The notes: generated from the sequence alone by a model not told the origin. Positions 26,587 through 35,535 are shown, counted from the first letter of the stretch. The stretch: DNA of 64,000 nucleotides from DASWJZ01 sp963814905 (GCA_963814905.1 CAWFEM010000021.1:248001-312000), one strand, 5' to 3'. Translations and numbers: made by a program.

Positions 26587-27668
26587 TTCAGCAGGCGGTC
26601 GCTTGGCGGCCCGTCGCCCCGCTCCAGATAGAGCGCGCTCTTGCGGTAGCGTTCGACCGCGAAGCGCACGAGCACGCCGATCGCCGCGGTCACCGGGACG
26701 GCGAGGAGCACGCCCACGAAGCCGAAGAGCGAGCCGAAGGCGAAGAGCGCGAACATGAGCCAGACCGGATGCACGCCGATCGAGGAGCCGACGAGGCGCG
26801 GCTGGAGGATGTTGCCCTCCATGAACTGCCCGACCGCGAAGATGCCGACGACGACGCCGACCCAGATCCAGTCCGGCCAGAACTGCACCAGCGCCACGCC
26901 GACCGAAAGGAAGAAGCCGACGATGGAGCCGACATAAGGGATGAAGCTGATTACGCCGGCGGCGGAGCCGATAAGGAAGCCGAAGTTCAGTCCGACCACG
27001 GAGAGCGACAGGGCGTAGAAAAGCCCGAGCAGCAGGCAGACCGCGCCCTGCCCCCGGATGAAGCCTCCGATCGCCTCGTTGACCTCGCGTCCGAGTCTCC
27101 GGATCGTCTCGGCATGTTCGCGCGGAAGCAGCGCATCGATGCGCGCGATCATCCGGTCCCAGTCGTAGAGAAGATAGAAGGCGACGACCGGCGTCACGAC
27201 GATCAGGCTGATGACGCTGATCAGCGCCTGCCCGCCGGCCCACACCGAGGCCAGCACCGTCGTTGCCCAGGACGCCGCCTGCGTCACGATCTGGTTGACG
27301 TTGCCGCCGTCGCCTTGCGTCTTGAAATACTGGCCGATGCGCGTCTCGAAGAAGCGGTTCCCGAGCCCCTGCAATTCGGCCGCGTAGACGGGAAGCTTCT
27401 CCAGGAAGGCGGAAAGCTGACCGACGAGGAGCGGAATGCCGATGAGCGCAATGAGGGTGAAGACCAGCACCGAGAGAACGACGATCGTGATCGTCGCCCA
27501 GAAGCGGCTCATCCCCGCCCGCTCGAGCCGGTCGGCGATCGGGTCGAGCAGATAGGCGAGCGCCATCCCCATGATGAACGGGAGCAGGATCCCGCTGAAC
27601 ACCCAAAGGAAGAGCAGCAGGAAGAGCAGCGCCGCCAGCCAGAATACCGCCTGCACGCGGAAGCTCAC
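26583..27668 (-). CDS. AI-2E family transporter (PerM-like permease)
   Basis: 361-residue membrane protein starting with GTG (SFRVQAVFWLAALLFLLLFLW); the GTGA overlap with the pgsA stop supports this start. About seven to eight membrane segments are visible in the typical two blocks, with the family motifs FIPYVGSIVGFFLSVGV and QFMEGNILQPRLVG near the C-terminus. The family is named after proposed autoinducer-2 export, but substrates are mostly unproven and some members are sodium/proton antiporters. Position between pgsA and hdaA is typical for alphaproteobacteria. Confidence 0.9.
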   Translation of the reverse strand: MSFRVQAVFWLAALLFLLLFLWVFSGILLPFIMGMALAYLLDPIADRLERAGMSRFWATITIVVLSVLVFTLIALIGIPLLVGQLSAFLEKLPVYAAELQGLGNRFFETRIGQYFKTQGDGGNVNQIVTQAASWATTVLASVWAGGQALISVISLIVVTPVVAFYLLYDWDRMIARIDALLPREHAETIRRLGREVNEAIGGFIRGQGAVCLLLGLFYALSLSVVGLNFGFLIGSAAGVISFIPYVGSIVGFFLSVGVALVQFWPDWIWVGVVVGIFAVGQFMEGNILQPRLVGSSIGVHPVWLMFALFAFGSLFGFVGVLLAVPVTAAIGVLVRFAVERYRKSALYLERGDGPPSDRLLK

Positions 27669-28225
27669 GGCGTCCCCGCGTCCGGTTCGCCCGGCCCTCC
27701 GGCCATGTGCCTCACCCATTCGACGAGATAGGCCGCCGCCGACATCACGGTCAGCACGGCGACCGCCACGACCACGACCCAGATCAGCGGGCCGACCGCG
27801 GTGACGCCGGAGCGCTCTCCGAGCACCAGGGCAATGAGGACGATCTGCGCCACCGTGTTCACCTTCGACACCCACAGCGGGTGTACCGCCATCGGGTTGC
27901 TGAGAACATAGGCCAGAAGCATGGCGCCGATAATGAAGAAGTCGCGGCTCACCACGAGCACGATGAGCCAGGCTGGAAGCGCGCCTTTCAGGCCGAGCGT
28001 CACGAATACCGAGACGAGCAGCGCCTTGTCGGCCACCGGATCGAGATAGGCGCCGAGCTCCGAGGAGGTGTGGAAGCGCTTGGCGATGAAGCCGTCGGCG
28101 GCGTCGGACAGGCCCGCCAGGACGAAAACCATCGTCGCCGCCAGAAAACGGTCCGCGATCATCAGCCAGACGATCAGCGGCACGGCGATCAGGCGGGCAA
28201 GGGTGATGAAGTTCGGTATGGTCAA
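27665..28225 (-). CDS. pgsA: CDP-diacylglycerol-glycerol-3-phosphate 3-phosphatidyltransferase
   Basis: 186-residue integral membrane enzyme making phosphatidylglycerol phosphate from CDP-diacylglycerol and glycerol 3-phosphate. The CDP-alcohol phosphotransferase signature is present as DAADGFIAKRF followed by GAYLDPVADK, with the aspartates correctly placed. Starts MTIPNFITLARLIAVPLIVW, as is usual for PgsA. It is the first gene of the overlapping series pgsA-permease-hdaA-ppk-ppx and is divergent from purM. Confidence 0.93.
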   Translation of the reverse strand: MTIPNFITLARLIAVPLIVWLMIADRFLAATMVFVLAGLSDAADGFIAKRFHTSSELGAYLDPVADKALLVSVFVTLGLKGALPAWLIVLVVSRDFFIIGAMLLAYVLSNPMAVHPLWVSKVNTVAQIVLIALVLGERSGVTAVGPLIWVVVVAVAVLTVMSAAAYLVEWVRHMAGGPGEPDAGTP

Positions 28226-28340
28226 GATAAAGACCTGGCAAAATCAGCGGGCGCCTGCGGACGGGAAAGCCTGCGCGTCCGCTGACGAAACGGCCGGCGT
28301 TCTTGCAATCCCCCCGCCGGCGCTCTAGGCGCTAGCTAGA

Positions 28341-29405
28341 ATGCCGAACGAACGCAATACCCTGACCTACCGCGATGCCGGGGTCGATATCGACGCCGGC
28401 ATCGGTCTGGTGGAGCGGATCAAGCCCGCGGCCGCCTCCACCAAGCGCCCCGGCGTCCTCGGCGGGCTTGGCGGTTTCGGCGCTCTTTTCGATCTCAAGG
28501 CGGCGGGCTTCGAAGACCCGGTGATCGTCGCGACCACCGACGGCATCGGCACCAAGCTCAAGATCGCGATCGAAAGCGGCGCGCACGACACGATCGGAAT
28601 CGACCTCGTGGCGATGTGCGTGAACGACCTCGTCGTGCAGGGGGCGGAACCGCTTATTTTCCTCGACTATTTCGCCACCTCCGCGCTCGACGTGGAAGCG
28701 GCAGGCCGCGTCGTGGAGGGGATCGCCGAAGGTTGCCGGATCGCCGGCGCCGCCCTGGTCGGCGGCGAGACGGCGGAGATGCCGGGTCTCTACGCCAAGG
28801 GCGACTACGATCTCGCCGGTTTCGCGGTGGGGGCCGTTGAGCGCGGCCGCATCCTCCCGCGCGGCGACATCGCGGGGGGAGACGTCATTCTCGGCCTCGC
28901 CTCCTCCGGCGTTCACTCAAACGGCTTTTCGCTGGTCCGCCGCATCGTCGAGCTGTCGGGCCTCGCCTGGTCCGACCCCGCACCCTTCGCGCCCGATACG
29001 AGCCTCGGCGCCGCACTCCTTACGCCGACCCGCATCTACGTGCGCCCTTGCCTCGACGCAATCCGCGCGACCGGCGCCGTGAAGGCGCTGGCGCACATCA
29101 CCGGCGGCGGCCTCACAGAGAACACGCCGCGCGTCATCCCCGACCATCTCGCGGCGGAAATCGATCTTTCCTCGATTCCCGTCCCGCCCGTCTTCCGCTG
29201 GCTTGCCGAACCGGTCGACGCGCAGGAGATGCTGCGCACCTTCAACTGCGGGATCGGTATGGTGCTCGTCGTTGCGCCCGATGCCGCCGCCGACGTGACG
29301 GCGGTGCTTGAAGGCCACGGCGAGACGGTGACCGCCCTCGGTCGTGTCGCGCCGCGAAAAGACGCCGCGATCGTCTTCAACGGAACGCTTGCTCTCGATG
29401 GCTGA
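28341..29405 (+). CDS. purM: Phosphoribosylformylglycinamidine cyclo-ligase
   Basis: 354-residue AIR synthetase, fifth step of purine synthesis, closing the imidazole ring of FGAM with ATP. Family motifs are visible: TYRDAGVDIDAGIGLVERIK at the N-terminus, DGIGTKLKIA, DLVAMCVNDLVVQGAEPLIF and LVGGETAEMPG. It is followed by purN, whose start lies 8 bases inside purM, so the two are co-translated. The 115-base gap to the divergent pgsA should hold both promoters; no distinct regulatory motif was seen there. Confidence 0.97.
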   Translation: MPNERNTLTYRDAGVDIDAGIGLVERIKPAAASTKRPGVLGGLGGFGALFDLKAAGFEDPVIVATTDGIGTKLKIAIESGAHDTIGIDLVAMCVNDLVVQGAEPLIFLDYFATSALDVEAAGRVVEGIAEGCRIAGAALVGGETAEMPGLYAKGDYDLAGFAVGAVERGRILPRGDIAGGDVILGLASSGVHSNGFSLVRRIVELSGLAWSDPAPFAPDTSLGAALLTPTRIYVRPCLDAIRATGAVKALAHITGGGLTENTPRVIPDHLAAEIDLSSIPVPPVFRWLAEPVDAQEMLRTFNCGIGMVLVVAPDAAADVTAVLEGHGETVTALGRVAPRKDAAIVFNGTLALDG

Positions 29406-30057
29406 GCGGAAGCTGAAGACCGCCGTGCTGATCTCCGGGCGCGGCAGCAATCTCGCCGCGCTGATCGAAGCCGCCAAGGCGCCGCTCTACCCGGCCGAGA
29501 TCGCTCTCGTCTTAAGCGACAACCCCGATGCCGGCGGACTTGCGATAGCCCGCGAGAACGCCATCAAGACCGCGGTCGTCGACCGCGGTCTTTTCGCGAG
29601 GAAGGCCGACTTTGAGGTGACGCTCGATGTGGAATTGCGCGCCGCCGCGATCGAGCTGATCTGCCTGGCCGGCTTCATGCGGGTGCTTTCCGACCGCTTC
29701 GTCGCCACTTGGCAGGACAGCCTGCTCAACGTCCATCCCTCGCTGCTGCCGCTCTTCCCCGGGCTCGATACGCATGAGCGCGCGCTCGCGGCCGGCCTCC
29801 GCCTGCATGGCGCGACCGTGCATTTCGTGCGCGCGGAAGTCGACGCCGGCCCGATCGTCGCGCAGGGCGCCGTCCCGATCCTTCCCGACGACACGCCCGA
29901 GACGCTCGCCGCGCGGGTTCTGAAGGTAGAGCATCGCATCTACCCGCTGGCGCTGAAGCTCGTGGCGGGCGGACGTGCCAAGGTCGTCTCAGGCCGCGTC
30001 GTGATCGATGGTGAGAAGACGGCGCCCGACGCCGCCCTCCTCTCTCCGCCCGACTAG
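29398..30057 (+). CDS. purN: Phosphoribosylglycinamide formyltransferase
   Basis: 219-residue enzyme that formylates GAR with 10-formyltetrahydrofolate, third step of purine synthesis. The ATG at 29398 overlaps purM by 8 bases and gives MAERKLKTAVLISGRGSNL, the family N-terminus. Catalytic Asn-His-Asp motif regions are visible: LLNVHPSLLPLFPG and TVHFVRAEVDAGPIVAQ. Its stop TAG shares the palindrome CTAG with the stop of the convergent heme A synthase gene. Confidence 0.96.
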   Translation: MAERKLKTAVLISGRGSNLAALIEAAKAPLYPAEIALVLSDNPDAGGLAIARENAIKTAVVDRGLFARKADFEVTLDVELRAAAIELICLAGFMRVLSDRFVATWQDSLLNVHPSLLPLFPGLDTHERALAAGLRLHGATVHFVRAEVDAGPIVAQGAVPILPDDTPETLAARVLKVEHRIYPLALKLVAGGRAKVVSGRVVIDGEKTAPDAALLSPPD

Positions 30058-31109
30058 ACGTTCGCGCGGAACACGCTGGCGTTCCAGACGAGGACGAAGA
30101 GCAGGATCATCGCGATCGCCTGGTGCGAAAGCGCAAGCCCCAACGGCACGGTTTCGATCAGGGTGAGGATTCCAACGCAGATCTGTGCCGCGACAAGGAA
30201 CGCCATCAGGATCGCGCGATTGCGCGCCGGCCGCGCGCCACGCCGCGAGCCGAAAGAATAAGCCAGGATCAGGGCCGCGAGGATGTAGGCGCCGAGCCGA
30301 TGGTTGAACTGGATGGTCGTCAGGTTGTCGACGAGATTGAGCCAGAGCGGCTTCATCATGCCGAGGCCGGTGGGCACGACCTGCCCGTCCATGAGCGGCC
30401 AGGTCTCATAGACCAGCCCGGCGTCGTGCCCCGCGACGAGCCCGCCGAGCGCGATCTGCACGAAGGTAAGAACGACGAGCAGGCGCGACATGAAGCGTGC
30501 GCCCGGGGCCGCCCGCTCCCGTATCGCACCTCCGAGCCGCACGAAGAGCGTGATCAGCGCGGCGTAGAGGAGCGCGGCGAGAACCAGATGCAGCGTCAGC
30601 TTGATCGGCGCGACGGCGGTCATGCCGGGCTTCAGCCCGGAGGCGACCATGATCCAGCCGACGACCCCTTGCGCGCCGAGAAGGAGGCCGACCCCCGCGA
30701 GGATCAAAGCGGTGCGGCCGGAGACGCTGCGCCGCCCCACGAACCATAAGAAGCCGGCGACATAGACGAGCCCGATGAAGCGCCCGAGCTCGCGATGCGC
30801 CCATTCCCACCAATAGATCCGCTTGAACTCGGGGAGGCTCATGCCGCGGTTCAGGATGTCGTATTGCGGGCTCTGCCTGTAGCGGTCGAATTCCGCCTGC
30901 CAGCCGGCATCGTCGAGCGGCGGCACGGTGCCGGTGACGAGGTCCCATTCGGTGATGGAGAGGCCCGACTCCGTCAGCCGCGTCGCGCCGCCGACCATGA
31001 TCATGGCGAAGACGAGAAGAATCAGGAAAAGCAGCCAGCCGCGAAGGCCGCGCGCTTCTTTCGCGGCGGTGTCGGAGGTGTCATCTGCGTTGGCGGCGAC
31101 CGCGACCAT
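30054..31109 (-). CDS. ctaA: Heme A synthase, COX15/CtaA family
   Basis: 351-residue membrane enzyme that oxidises the C8 methyl of heme O to give heme A for aa3-type oxidases. The start MVAVAANADDTSDTAAKEAR is chosen because AAGGATCGG precedes it; the open frame goes 23 codons further. Eight membrane segments are discernible. Conserved heme-ligand regions include WWEWAHRELGRFIGL, KLTLHLVLAALLY, QFNHRLGAYILA and LALSHQAIAMILL. The downstream neighbour DUF2842 on the opposite strand is often found near ctaA. Confidence 0.94.
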   Translation of the reverse strand: MVAVAANADDTSDTAAKEARGLRGWLLFLILLVFAMIMVGGATRLTESGLSITEWDLVTGTVPPLDDAGWQAEFDRYRQSPQYDILNRGMSLPEFKRIYWWEWAHRELGRFIGLVYVAGFLWFVGRRSVSGRTALILAGVGLLLGAQGVVGWIMVASGLKPGMTAVAPIKLTLHLVLAALLYAALITLFVRLGGAIRERAAPGARFMSRLLVVLTFVQIALGGLVAGHDAGLVYETWPLMDGQVVPTGLGMMKPLWLNLVDNLTTIQFNHRLGAYILAALILAYSFGSRRGARPARNRAILMAFLVAAQICVGILTLIETVPLGLALSHQAIAMILLFVLVWNASVFRANV

Positions 31110-31222
31110 GTCCGATCCTTGAGGCTTGCGTTGCTTAGAAGCCGCGCGGCGGGCGGGCAAGAGAGCGCCGCGCGACACGCCGCCGCTTGCACCGCCACAC
31201 CGGACGGCCTAGCTCGGCCGGA

Positions 31223-31438
31223 ATGCATCCGCGCCTCAAAAAGCTCATCGGGTCCGTGCTCCTCGTTGTCTTCGTCAGCTTCTACGCGCTGACGGCGATG
31301 ACGGTCGCCGCCGCGAAGCTGCCCGGCACTTCCGGCCTCACCCAGTTCGTCTACTTCGCGGTCGCCGGCACCATCTGGATCGTCCCCGCCGGGCTGCTCG
31401 TCGCGTGGATGCAAAAGCCAAGGGAAAGAAAGCCTTAG
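31223..31438 (+). CDS. DUF2842 small membrane protein
   Basis: 71 residues from MHPRLKKLIGSVLLVVFVSF. Two membrane segments (about 8-26 and 38-60) flank a short loop, and the C-terminus is basic (WMQKPRERKP). This matches the DUF2842 pattern seen in alphaproteobacteria, commonly next to ctaA. The function is unknown; a link with cytochrome oxidase assembly is only suggested by gene order. Its stop overlaps the convergent deacetylase stop by four bases (TTAG). Confidence 0.8.
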   Translation: MHPRLKKLIGSVLLVVFVSFYALTAMTVAAAKLPGTSGLTQFVYFAVAGTIWIVPAGLLVAWMQKPRERKP

Positions 31439-32469
31439 CGCGCCTTTCGGATACGGTTTCGCAGCGTCCAAAGGCCCGGCGACAAAAGCACGTCGAAATA
31501 TCGCGGTGCCTGGAAAAGCCCGTTTATCGACACGCGCGGCAGCCCGTGCCGCGACCCGCCCGCCGGGATATAGCCCGGCTGCGTCGTGAAAGAAGCGCGG
31601 AGCCCCGCCTCCGCCGCCAGCTTCGCTTCGCGCGGCCCCGCCGCCGCCGGATAGCCGTAGGGGAAGGCGAGACTGGTCGGCCGCTTGCCGATCCGCGCTT
31701 CGATTGCATCCATGCTTTCCGCGATCTCGCGCGCGGCAAAGTCCGCGGGAAGCCGCGCCAGCGCCGGGTGCGTCATCGTGTGCGCACCGATCGAGCAGAG
31801 CGGGTCGGCGGCGATCTCGGCGACCGAGTCCCAATCCATGACAAGCTCGCGCGCCAGCGCCGCGAGGTCGAGGCCATGCGTCATCGCCAGCCCTCGGATC
31901 GCTTCACGCTGCCGCGCCTCGTCGACCTCCACCGTCAGCCAGGTGCGCCAGGCGTCGAACGCCCGGTCCTTCTCCGCCGCCGTGCGCGTGGGCATCCCCT
32001 CACCCATCTTGCCCGGCGTGGCGATCGCATCCACAGCGGCGATGATCCGCTCAAGCGCCTCCCACCAGAGCTCCGCTGTGCGGTCGCAGAAGCCGGGGCA
32101 GACGAAGATCGTGAACGGCGTGCCATGGCGGCGGAAGACCGGCCATGCGTGCTCGAAATTGTTGCGGTAACCGTCGTCGAGCGTGATTGCGATGCGGCGC
32201 GGATCGGCTCGCCCGTTCCCCGCCGCGACGATCTCCTCCACCGACACGAAGCGCCAGCCCTTCGCCGTGAAATGGGCGATGAAGACGTCGAGGAAGTCCG
32301 GCGTGATGGAAAGAAGCGCGTTCGGCTGGAAAGGGTCGCCCCGCGCCGGCGCGACATGATGCAGCGTCACGACGAAGCCGTTCGCGTCCGGCGCCGCCGG
32401 CAGCCAGGACGGCGCGCGCGAAAGCGCGAACATCTCCAGCGCTGTGCGGATCAAGGCATGACGGGACAT
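31435..32469 (-). CDS. Polysaccharide deacetylase (NodB homology, CE4-like)
   Basis: 344-residue protein. The NodB-type motif RRIAITLDDGYRNNFEHAW contains the catalytic and metal-binding aspartates, and the second metal site corresponds to CSIGAHTMTHPAL. C-terminal motif residues follow in SLAFPYGYPAA. It has no obvious signal peptide. Such enzymes remove N- or O-acetyl groups from polysaccharides or sugar intermediates. It lies 21 bases downstream of the ExoP-like gene, so it probably modifies the exopolysaccharide made by this cluster. Confidence 0.88.
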   Translation of the reverse strand: MSRHALIRTALEMFALSRAPSWLPAAPDANGFVVTLHHVAPARGDPFQPNALLSITPDFLDVFIAHFTAKGWRFVSVEEIVAAGNGRADPRRIAITLDDGYRNNFEHAWPVFRRHGTPFTIFVCPGFCDRTAELWWEALERIIAAVDAIATPGKMGEGMPTRTAAEKDRAFDAWRTWLTVEVDEARQREAIRGLAMTHGLDLAALARELVMDWDSVAEIAADPLCSIGAHTMTHPALARLPADFAAREIAESMDAIEARIGKRPTSLAFPYGYPAAAGPREAKLAAEAGLRASFTTQPGYIPAGGSRHGLPRVSINGLFQAPRYFDVLLSPGLWTLRNRIRKAR

Positions 32470-32490
32470 CGCGGTCTCTCAAAGACCGCC

Positions 32491-34713
32491 TTACGCAGCG
32501 GCGCTTTTTTCCTGGTCCGCGTGATCGAGTTCGTCGCTCGTATAGCGCACGATGATCGCGCTCTTCGCGCCGCGTGCCAGCGCGGCTTCGTAAAGATCGG
32601 CGCGCAGACCCTCCGTCGTGTCCGGCCCGCACACGATCGCCGCGACGTCCGGCTGCAGATAGTCGTTCGGCCAGTCGTCGAGCTTGTCGGCGACGACGAT
32701 CACCTTGTCGTAGCTATGGGCGAGCGCGCCGACGACGAGCTTCATGCGCTGCATCGGCGGCTCGCCGTTCGCCCCGTAGGGGATCATGTGCACGCGCGCC
32801 GAGTCGTCGCGCTGAATGACCTCGCCGAAAGCCGCGGTGCCGTTAAGCAGGTCGCAAAGGCCGGGCCGCTCGTAACCGAGCGCCTCCGACGGCATGTGAC
32901 CCATGTCGATCACGATCGAGCGGATCTTGTCGCGCGCGGCCTGACGGGCGGCGGAGAAGGCAATCCCTCCCGCTCCCTCGCCGCCTTCCGCGCCGGCGAA
33001 AAGCGCCAGCCGCACCTTCTCGTCCGCGATGATCTCCGCCAGCTCGCCCGATCCCGTCTTCTCGGCTTCGGCGGCAGGCGCGGCTTCGCCTGACGGCGTC
33101 TCGTCCTGCTTGACCTCGTCATCGTCGGCCGCGTCGGCGTCTTTCGTCTCACGGTCGCCCGGGTCGCTCGGTTCTTTTTCTTCCTCCGCGGCCTTCTCCG
33201 ACTTGTCCTCCAGGTTCTTCGCCTTCGGCTCGGCCTCAACTCTCTCCGGCCTCTCCGCGGTCAGCTGCAGAGGCTGGGAGCCGCCGGTCAGGATGCTGTA
33301 GCCAATGATGCGGAAAGCGCGCCCGGACACGAACTCCCTGAGAAGCACGACCGCGATCCCGATCAGAAGAACCGCAAGCGCAGCGGCGACCGACATCATC
33401 GCCTTCTTCGGGAAGGACGGGTTCTGCGGCGCCACGGCACGCGAAATGATCCGCGCATCGGCCGGCAGATAATTCGCATCGGTGCGCGCCGAGGCCTCGC
33501 GATAGCGCGAGAGGAAGGATTCCAACAAATCGCGCTGCGCCGCCGCTTCGCGTTCCAGCGCGCGCAGCTCTATCCCCTGGTCGTTTGAGCGGGAGACGTC
33601 CGCCTTCGCATCGTTGAGGCTCTTCAGAAGCGACTCTTCCCGCGCCGCCGCGACGCGCGCCGCCGTCTTCAGCGACGCGAGCACCTTCTGCGTCTCGCTA
33701 CGGATCTGGGTCTCCAGATTGGCGACCTGCCCTTCGAGCGCACGAATGCGCGGATGCCCCGGAAGCAGCGTCGTCGAAAGCTCCGCGATCTGGGCGCGAA
33801 GCGCCACCTGCCGCTCGCGCAGGCGCTGGATGAGCTGCGAGTTCAGCACCTCCTCCGATGAGTTGAGCGCGCCGCCCTCGTCGAGAAGCTGCTGCACGAG
33901 GTTCGCGCGCGCTTCCGCTTCGGCGCGCGCCGCACGCGCCCGGGCCAGCTCGGAGTTGATGTCGCCGAGCTGCTGTGTGGAAAGATTCTCGCCGGTGTTC
34001 TGGCCGCCGGTCGTGTCGACGTCGAAGAGCCCGTGACGCGAACGATAGTCCGCGACCGCCTGCTCGGCATCCGCCACGCGCCCGCGCAGCCGCTGAATTT
34101 CTTGCTGCAGCCAATCCGTCGCCGCCACGGCCGACTGGTGTTTGGCTTGCTGTTGCAGCGTTACGAAAGCGTCGGCGATCGCATTGGCGACTTCCGCCGC
34201 GAGCACCGGGCTCGGCGCGGAAAACTCCACGCCGATGACGCGTGACTTCTGCAGCGGATAGACGGAGAGCCGTTCAAAATAGCTCTCCATCACCCGTTGG
34301 CGGATCGTCGAATCGGTGGGAGCGCTGCCGAGCCCGACTGCGACAAGCAGCGAGCGGAGGATCGAGGGCTTGCGGGCCGGGTCGAATTCCGGCCGGCTCG
34401 TCAGCTTGAGATTGTCGATGACCGCATCGGCGATCTCGCGCGACCTGAGGACCTCGACCTGGCTCTGAATGGCCGATTCGTCGAATTCGCTGTTCGCGCT
34501 CGTCGTCGTCTGCTCGCGCGGCCGCGTCAGCGGCGATTCGCGCTGCTCGATGAGGATGCTCGTGTCCGCCGTATAGAGCGGATCGACGAAGCCAAGTCCG
34601 ATGTAAGTCCCGACGGCAGCTAGAAAAGCCAGCAACACCAGGAGCCACGCGCGGCGCCACAGGGCGTGCGACAGCGCGCGGAGATCGAGCTCTGTTTCAC
34701 CAATCTGCGCCAT
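32491..34713 (-). CDS. Exopolysaccharide chain-length/transport protein (Wzz-ExoP-GumC type) with degenerate kinase domain
   Basis: 740-residue inner-membrane protein. The Wzz domain spans about residues 8-120, with membrane segments at about 21-44 and 437-459. Between them lies a long coiled coil (190-410). The second segment is preceded by RAVAPQNPSFPKK, the usual proline-rich motif. A highly acidic linker (484-552) leads to a C-terminal region (560-720) shaped like a BY-kinase. Walker A is replaced by AGAEGGEGAGGIAF with no GKT/S, and the Walker A' position reads SIVIDMGHMP instead of a normal DxDxR. No C-terminal tyrosine cluster is seen. It should set polymer length and link to the outer-membrane lipoprotein encoded divergently. 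Confidence 0.9.
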   Translation of the reverse strand: MAQIGETELDLRALSHALWRRAWLLVLLAFLAAVGTYIGLGFVDPLYTADTSILIEQRESPLTRPREQTTTSANSEFDESAIQSQVEVLRSREIADAVIDNLKLTSRPEFDPARKPSILRSLLVAVGLGSAPTDSTIRQRVMESYFERLSVYPLQKSRVIGVEFSAPSPVLAAEVANAIADAFVTLQQQAKHQSAVAATDWLQQEIQRLRGRVADAEQAVADYRSRHGLFDVDTTGGQNTGENLSTQQLGDINSELARARAARAEAEARANLVQQLLDEGGALNSSEEVLNSQLIQRLRERQVALRAQIAELSTTLLPGHPRIRALEGQVANLETQIRSETQKVLASLKTAARVAAAREESLLKSLNDAKADVSRSNDQGIELRALEREAAAQRDLLESFLSRYREASARTDANYLPADARIISRAVAPQNPSFPKKAMMSVAAALAVLLIGIAVVLLREFVSGRAFRIIGYSILTGGSQPLQLTAERPERVEAEPKAKNLEDKSEKAAEEEKEPSDPGDRETKDADAADDDEVKQDETPSGEAAPAAEAEKTGSGELAEIIADEKVRLALFAGAEGGEGAGGIAFSAARQAARDKIRSIVIDMGHMPSEALGYERPGLCDLLNGTAAFGEVIQRDDSARVHMIPYGANGEPPMQRMKLVVGALAHSYDKVIVVADKLDDWPNDYLQPDVAAIVCGPDTTEGLRADLYEAALARGAKSAIIVRYTSDELDHADQEKSAAA

Positions 34714-34767
34714 TCAGCCTGCTCCGATAGCTCCCGCGAGACTAGACCGAGTCATGGTTAGGAGGAC

Positions 34768-34813
34768 GTTAACGCTCGCCAACTATCGTTAATCAGGATT
34801 AGCGGAGCGTTAA
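34768..34813. promoter_or_regulatory. Three phased CGTTAA repeats between divergent exopolysaccharide genes
   Basis: GTTAA preceded by C occurs at 34768, 34788 and 34809, spaced 20 and 21 bases, about two helical turns, in the 157-base region between the ExoP-like gene and the divergent export lipoprotein gene. The same face of the helix would be presented, as for a cooperatively bound regulator. The third copy reads TTAACCAT, like a CtrA half-site. The protein is unknown. Confidence 0.4.
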
Positions 34814-34870
34814 CCATAAAGCGGCAATTTCGATGCTCAGCGCTTCACTTCGGCCGGCCGGAAGAACTCC

Positions 34871-35437
34871 ATGATTCGCCTGCGCATTTTCGCCGCACTC
34901 GCACTCGCCGCCATGGCCGCCCTCCTGGCGGGCTGCAGCGATCGCGCGCTCCTTTTGGAGCCTGCGATCGTCGGCTCCGGCCCCTACATCCTCGGCCCCG
35001 GCGACCGGCTGCGAATCGTCGTCTACGACCAGCCGAGCCTCACCAACATCTATGAAGTGGACCAGGCCGGACAAGTCTCCTTCCCGCTGATCGGCGACGT
35101 GGCGGCAAGTGATTCGACCTCCGACGCGCTGGCCAGGCGAATCGAGGCGCGGCTTTCCACGCATTATCTGCGCGACCCGAACGTAACCGTCGAAGTCGCG
35201 GCCTATCGTCCGTTCTTCGTCCTCGGCGAGGTGGGCACGCCCGGCCAGTATCCCTACGTTCCCGGCATTACCGCGGAGAACGCCATCGCGGTCGCCGGCG
35301 GTTTTACCGACCGCGCCAACAAGCGCACGGTCAGGCTCTCCCGCACGATGAACGGCAAGCTCTATGAATCGCGCATCCCGGTCATCCAGCCGATCCGGCC
35401 CGGCGACACGATCTACGTGTCGGAGAGCCTGTTCTGA
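34871..35437 (+). CDS. Polysaccharide export lipoprotein (Wza/ExoF-type, short)
   Basis: 188 residues with signal peptide MIRLRIFAALALAAMAALLAGC ending in the lipobox LAGC. A polysaccharide-export (PES) domain follows (YILGPGDRLRIVVYDQPSLT, then VDQAGQVSFPLIGDV), then a SLBB-like segment (FFVLGEVGTPGQYPYVPGIT). It ends at RPGDTIYVSESLF without the C-terminal barrel helix of Wza, typical of the short alphaproteobacterial form. It serves polymer passage across the outer membrane together with the ExoP-like protein encoded divergently. Confidence 0.92.
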   Translation: MIRLRIFAALALAAMAALLAGCSDRALLLEPAIVGSGPYILGPGDRLRIVVYDQPSLTNIYEVDQAGQVSFPLIGDVAASDSTSDALARRIEARLSTHYLRDPNVTVEVAAYRPFFVLGEVGTPGQYPYVPGITAENAIAVAGGFTDRANKRTVRLSRTMNGKLYESRIPVIQPIRPGDTIYVSESLF

Positions 35438-35450
35438 TAAGCAAACGGGT

Positions 35451-35463
35451 AACCTTAAAGGTT
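35451..35463. promoter_or_regulatory. Short inverted repeat before the initiating transferase gene
   Basis: AACCT-TAA-AGGTT lies in the 98-base gap between the export lipoprotein gene and the sugar-phosphate transferase gene. It is AT-rich and symmetrical, so a binding site or small hairpin is possible. There is no further support. Confidence 0.25.
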
Positions 35464-35535
35464 GGATAAATTTGCTTCCGCGCGGCTCCGGAGGCACCCC
35501 ATCCCTGCGGGGGACTTCTGAGGCGGTTTGAGGCC

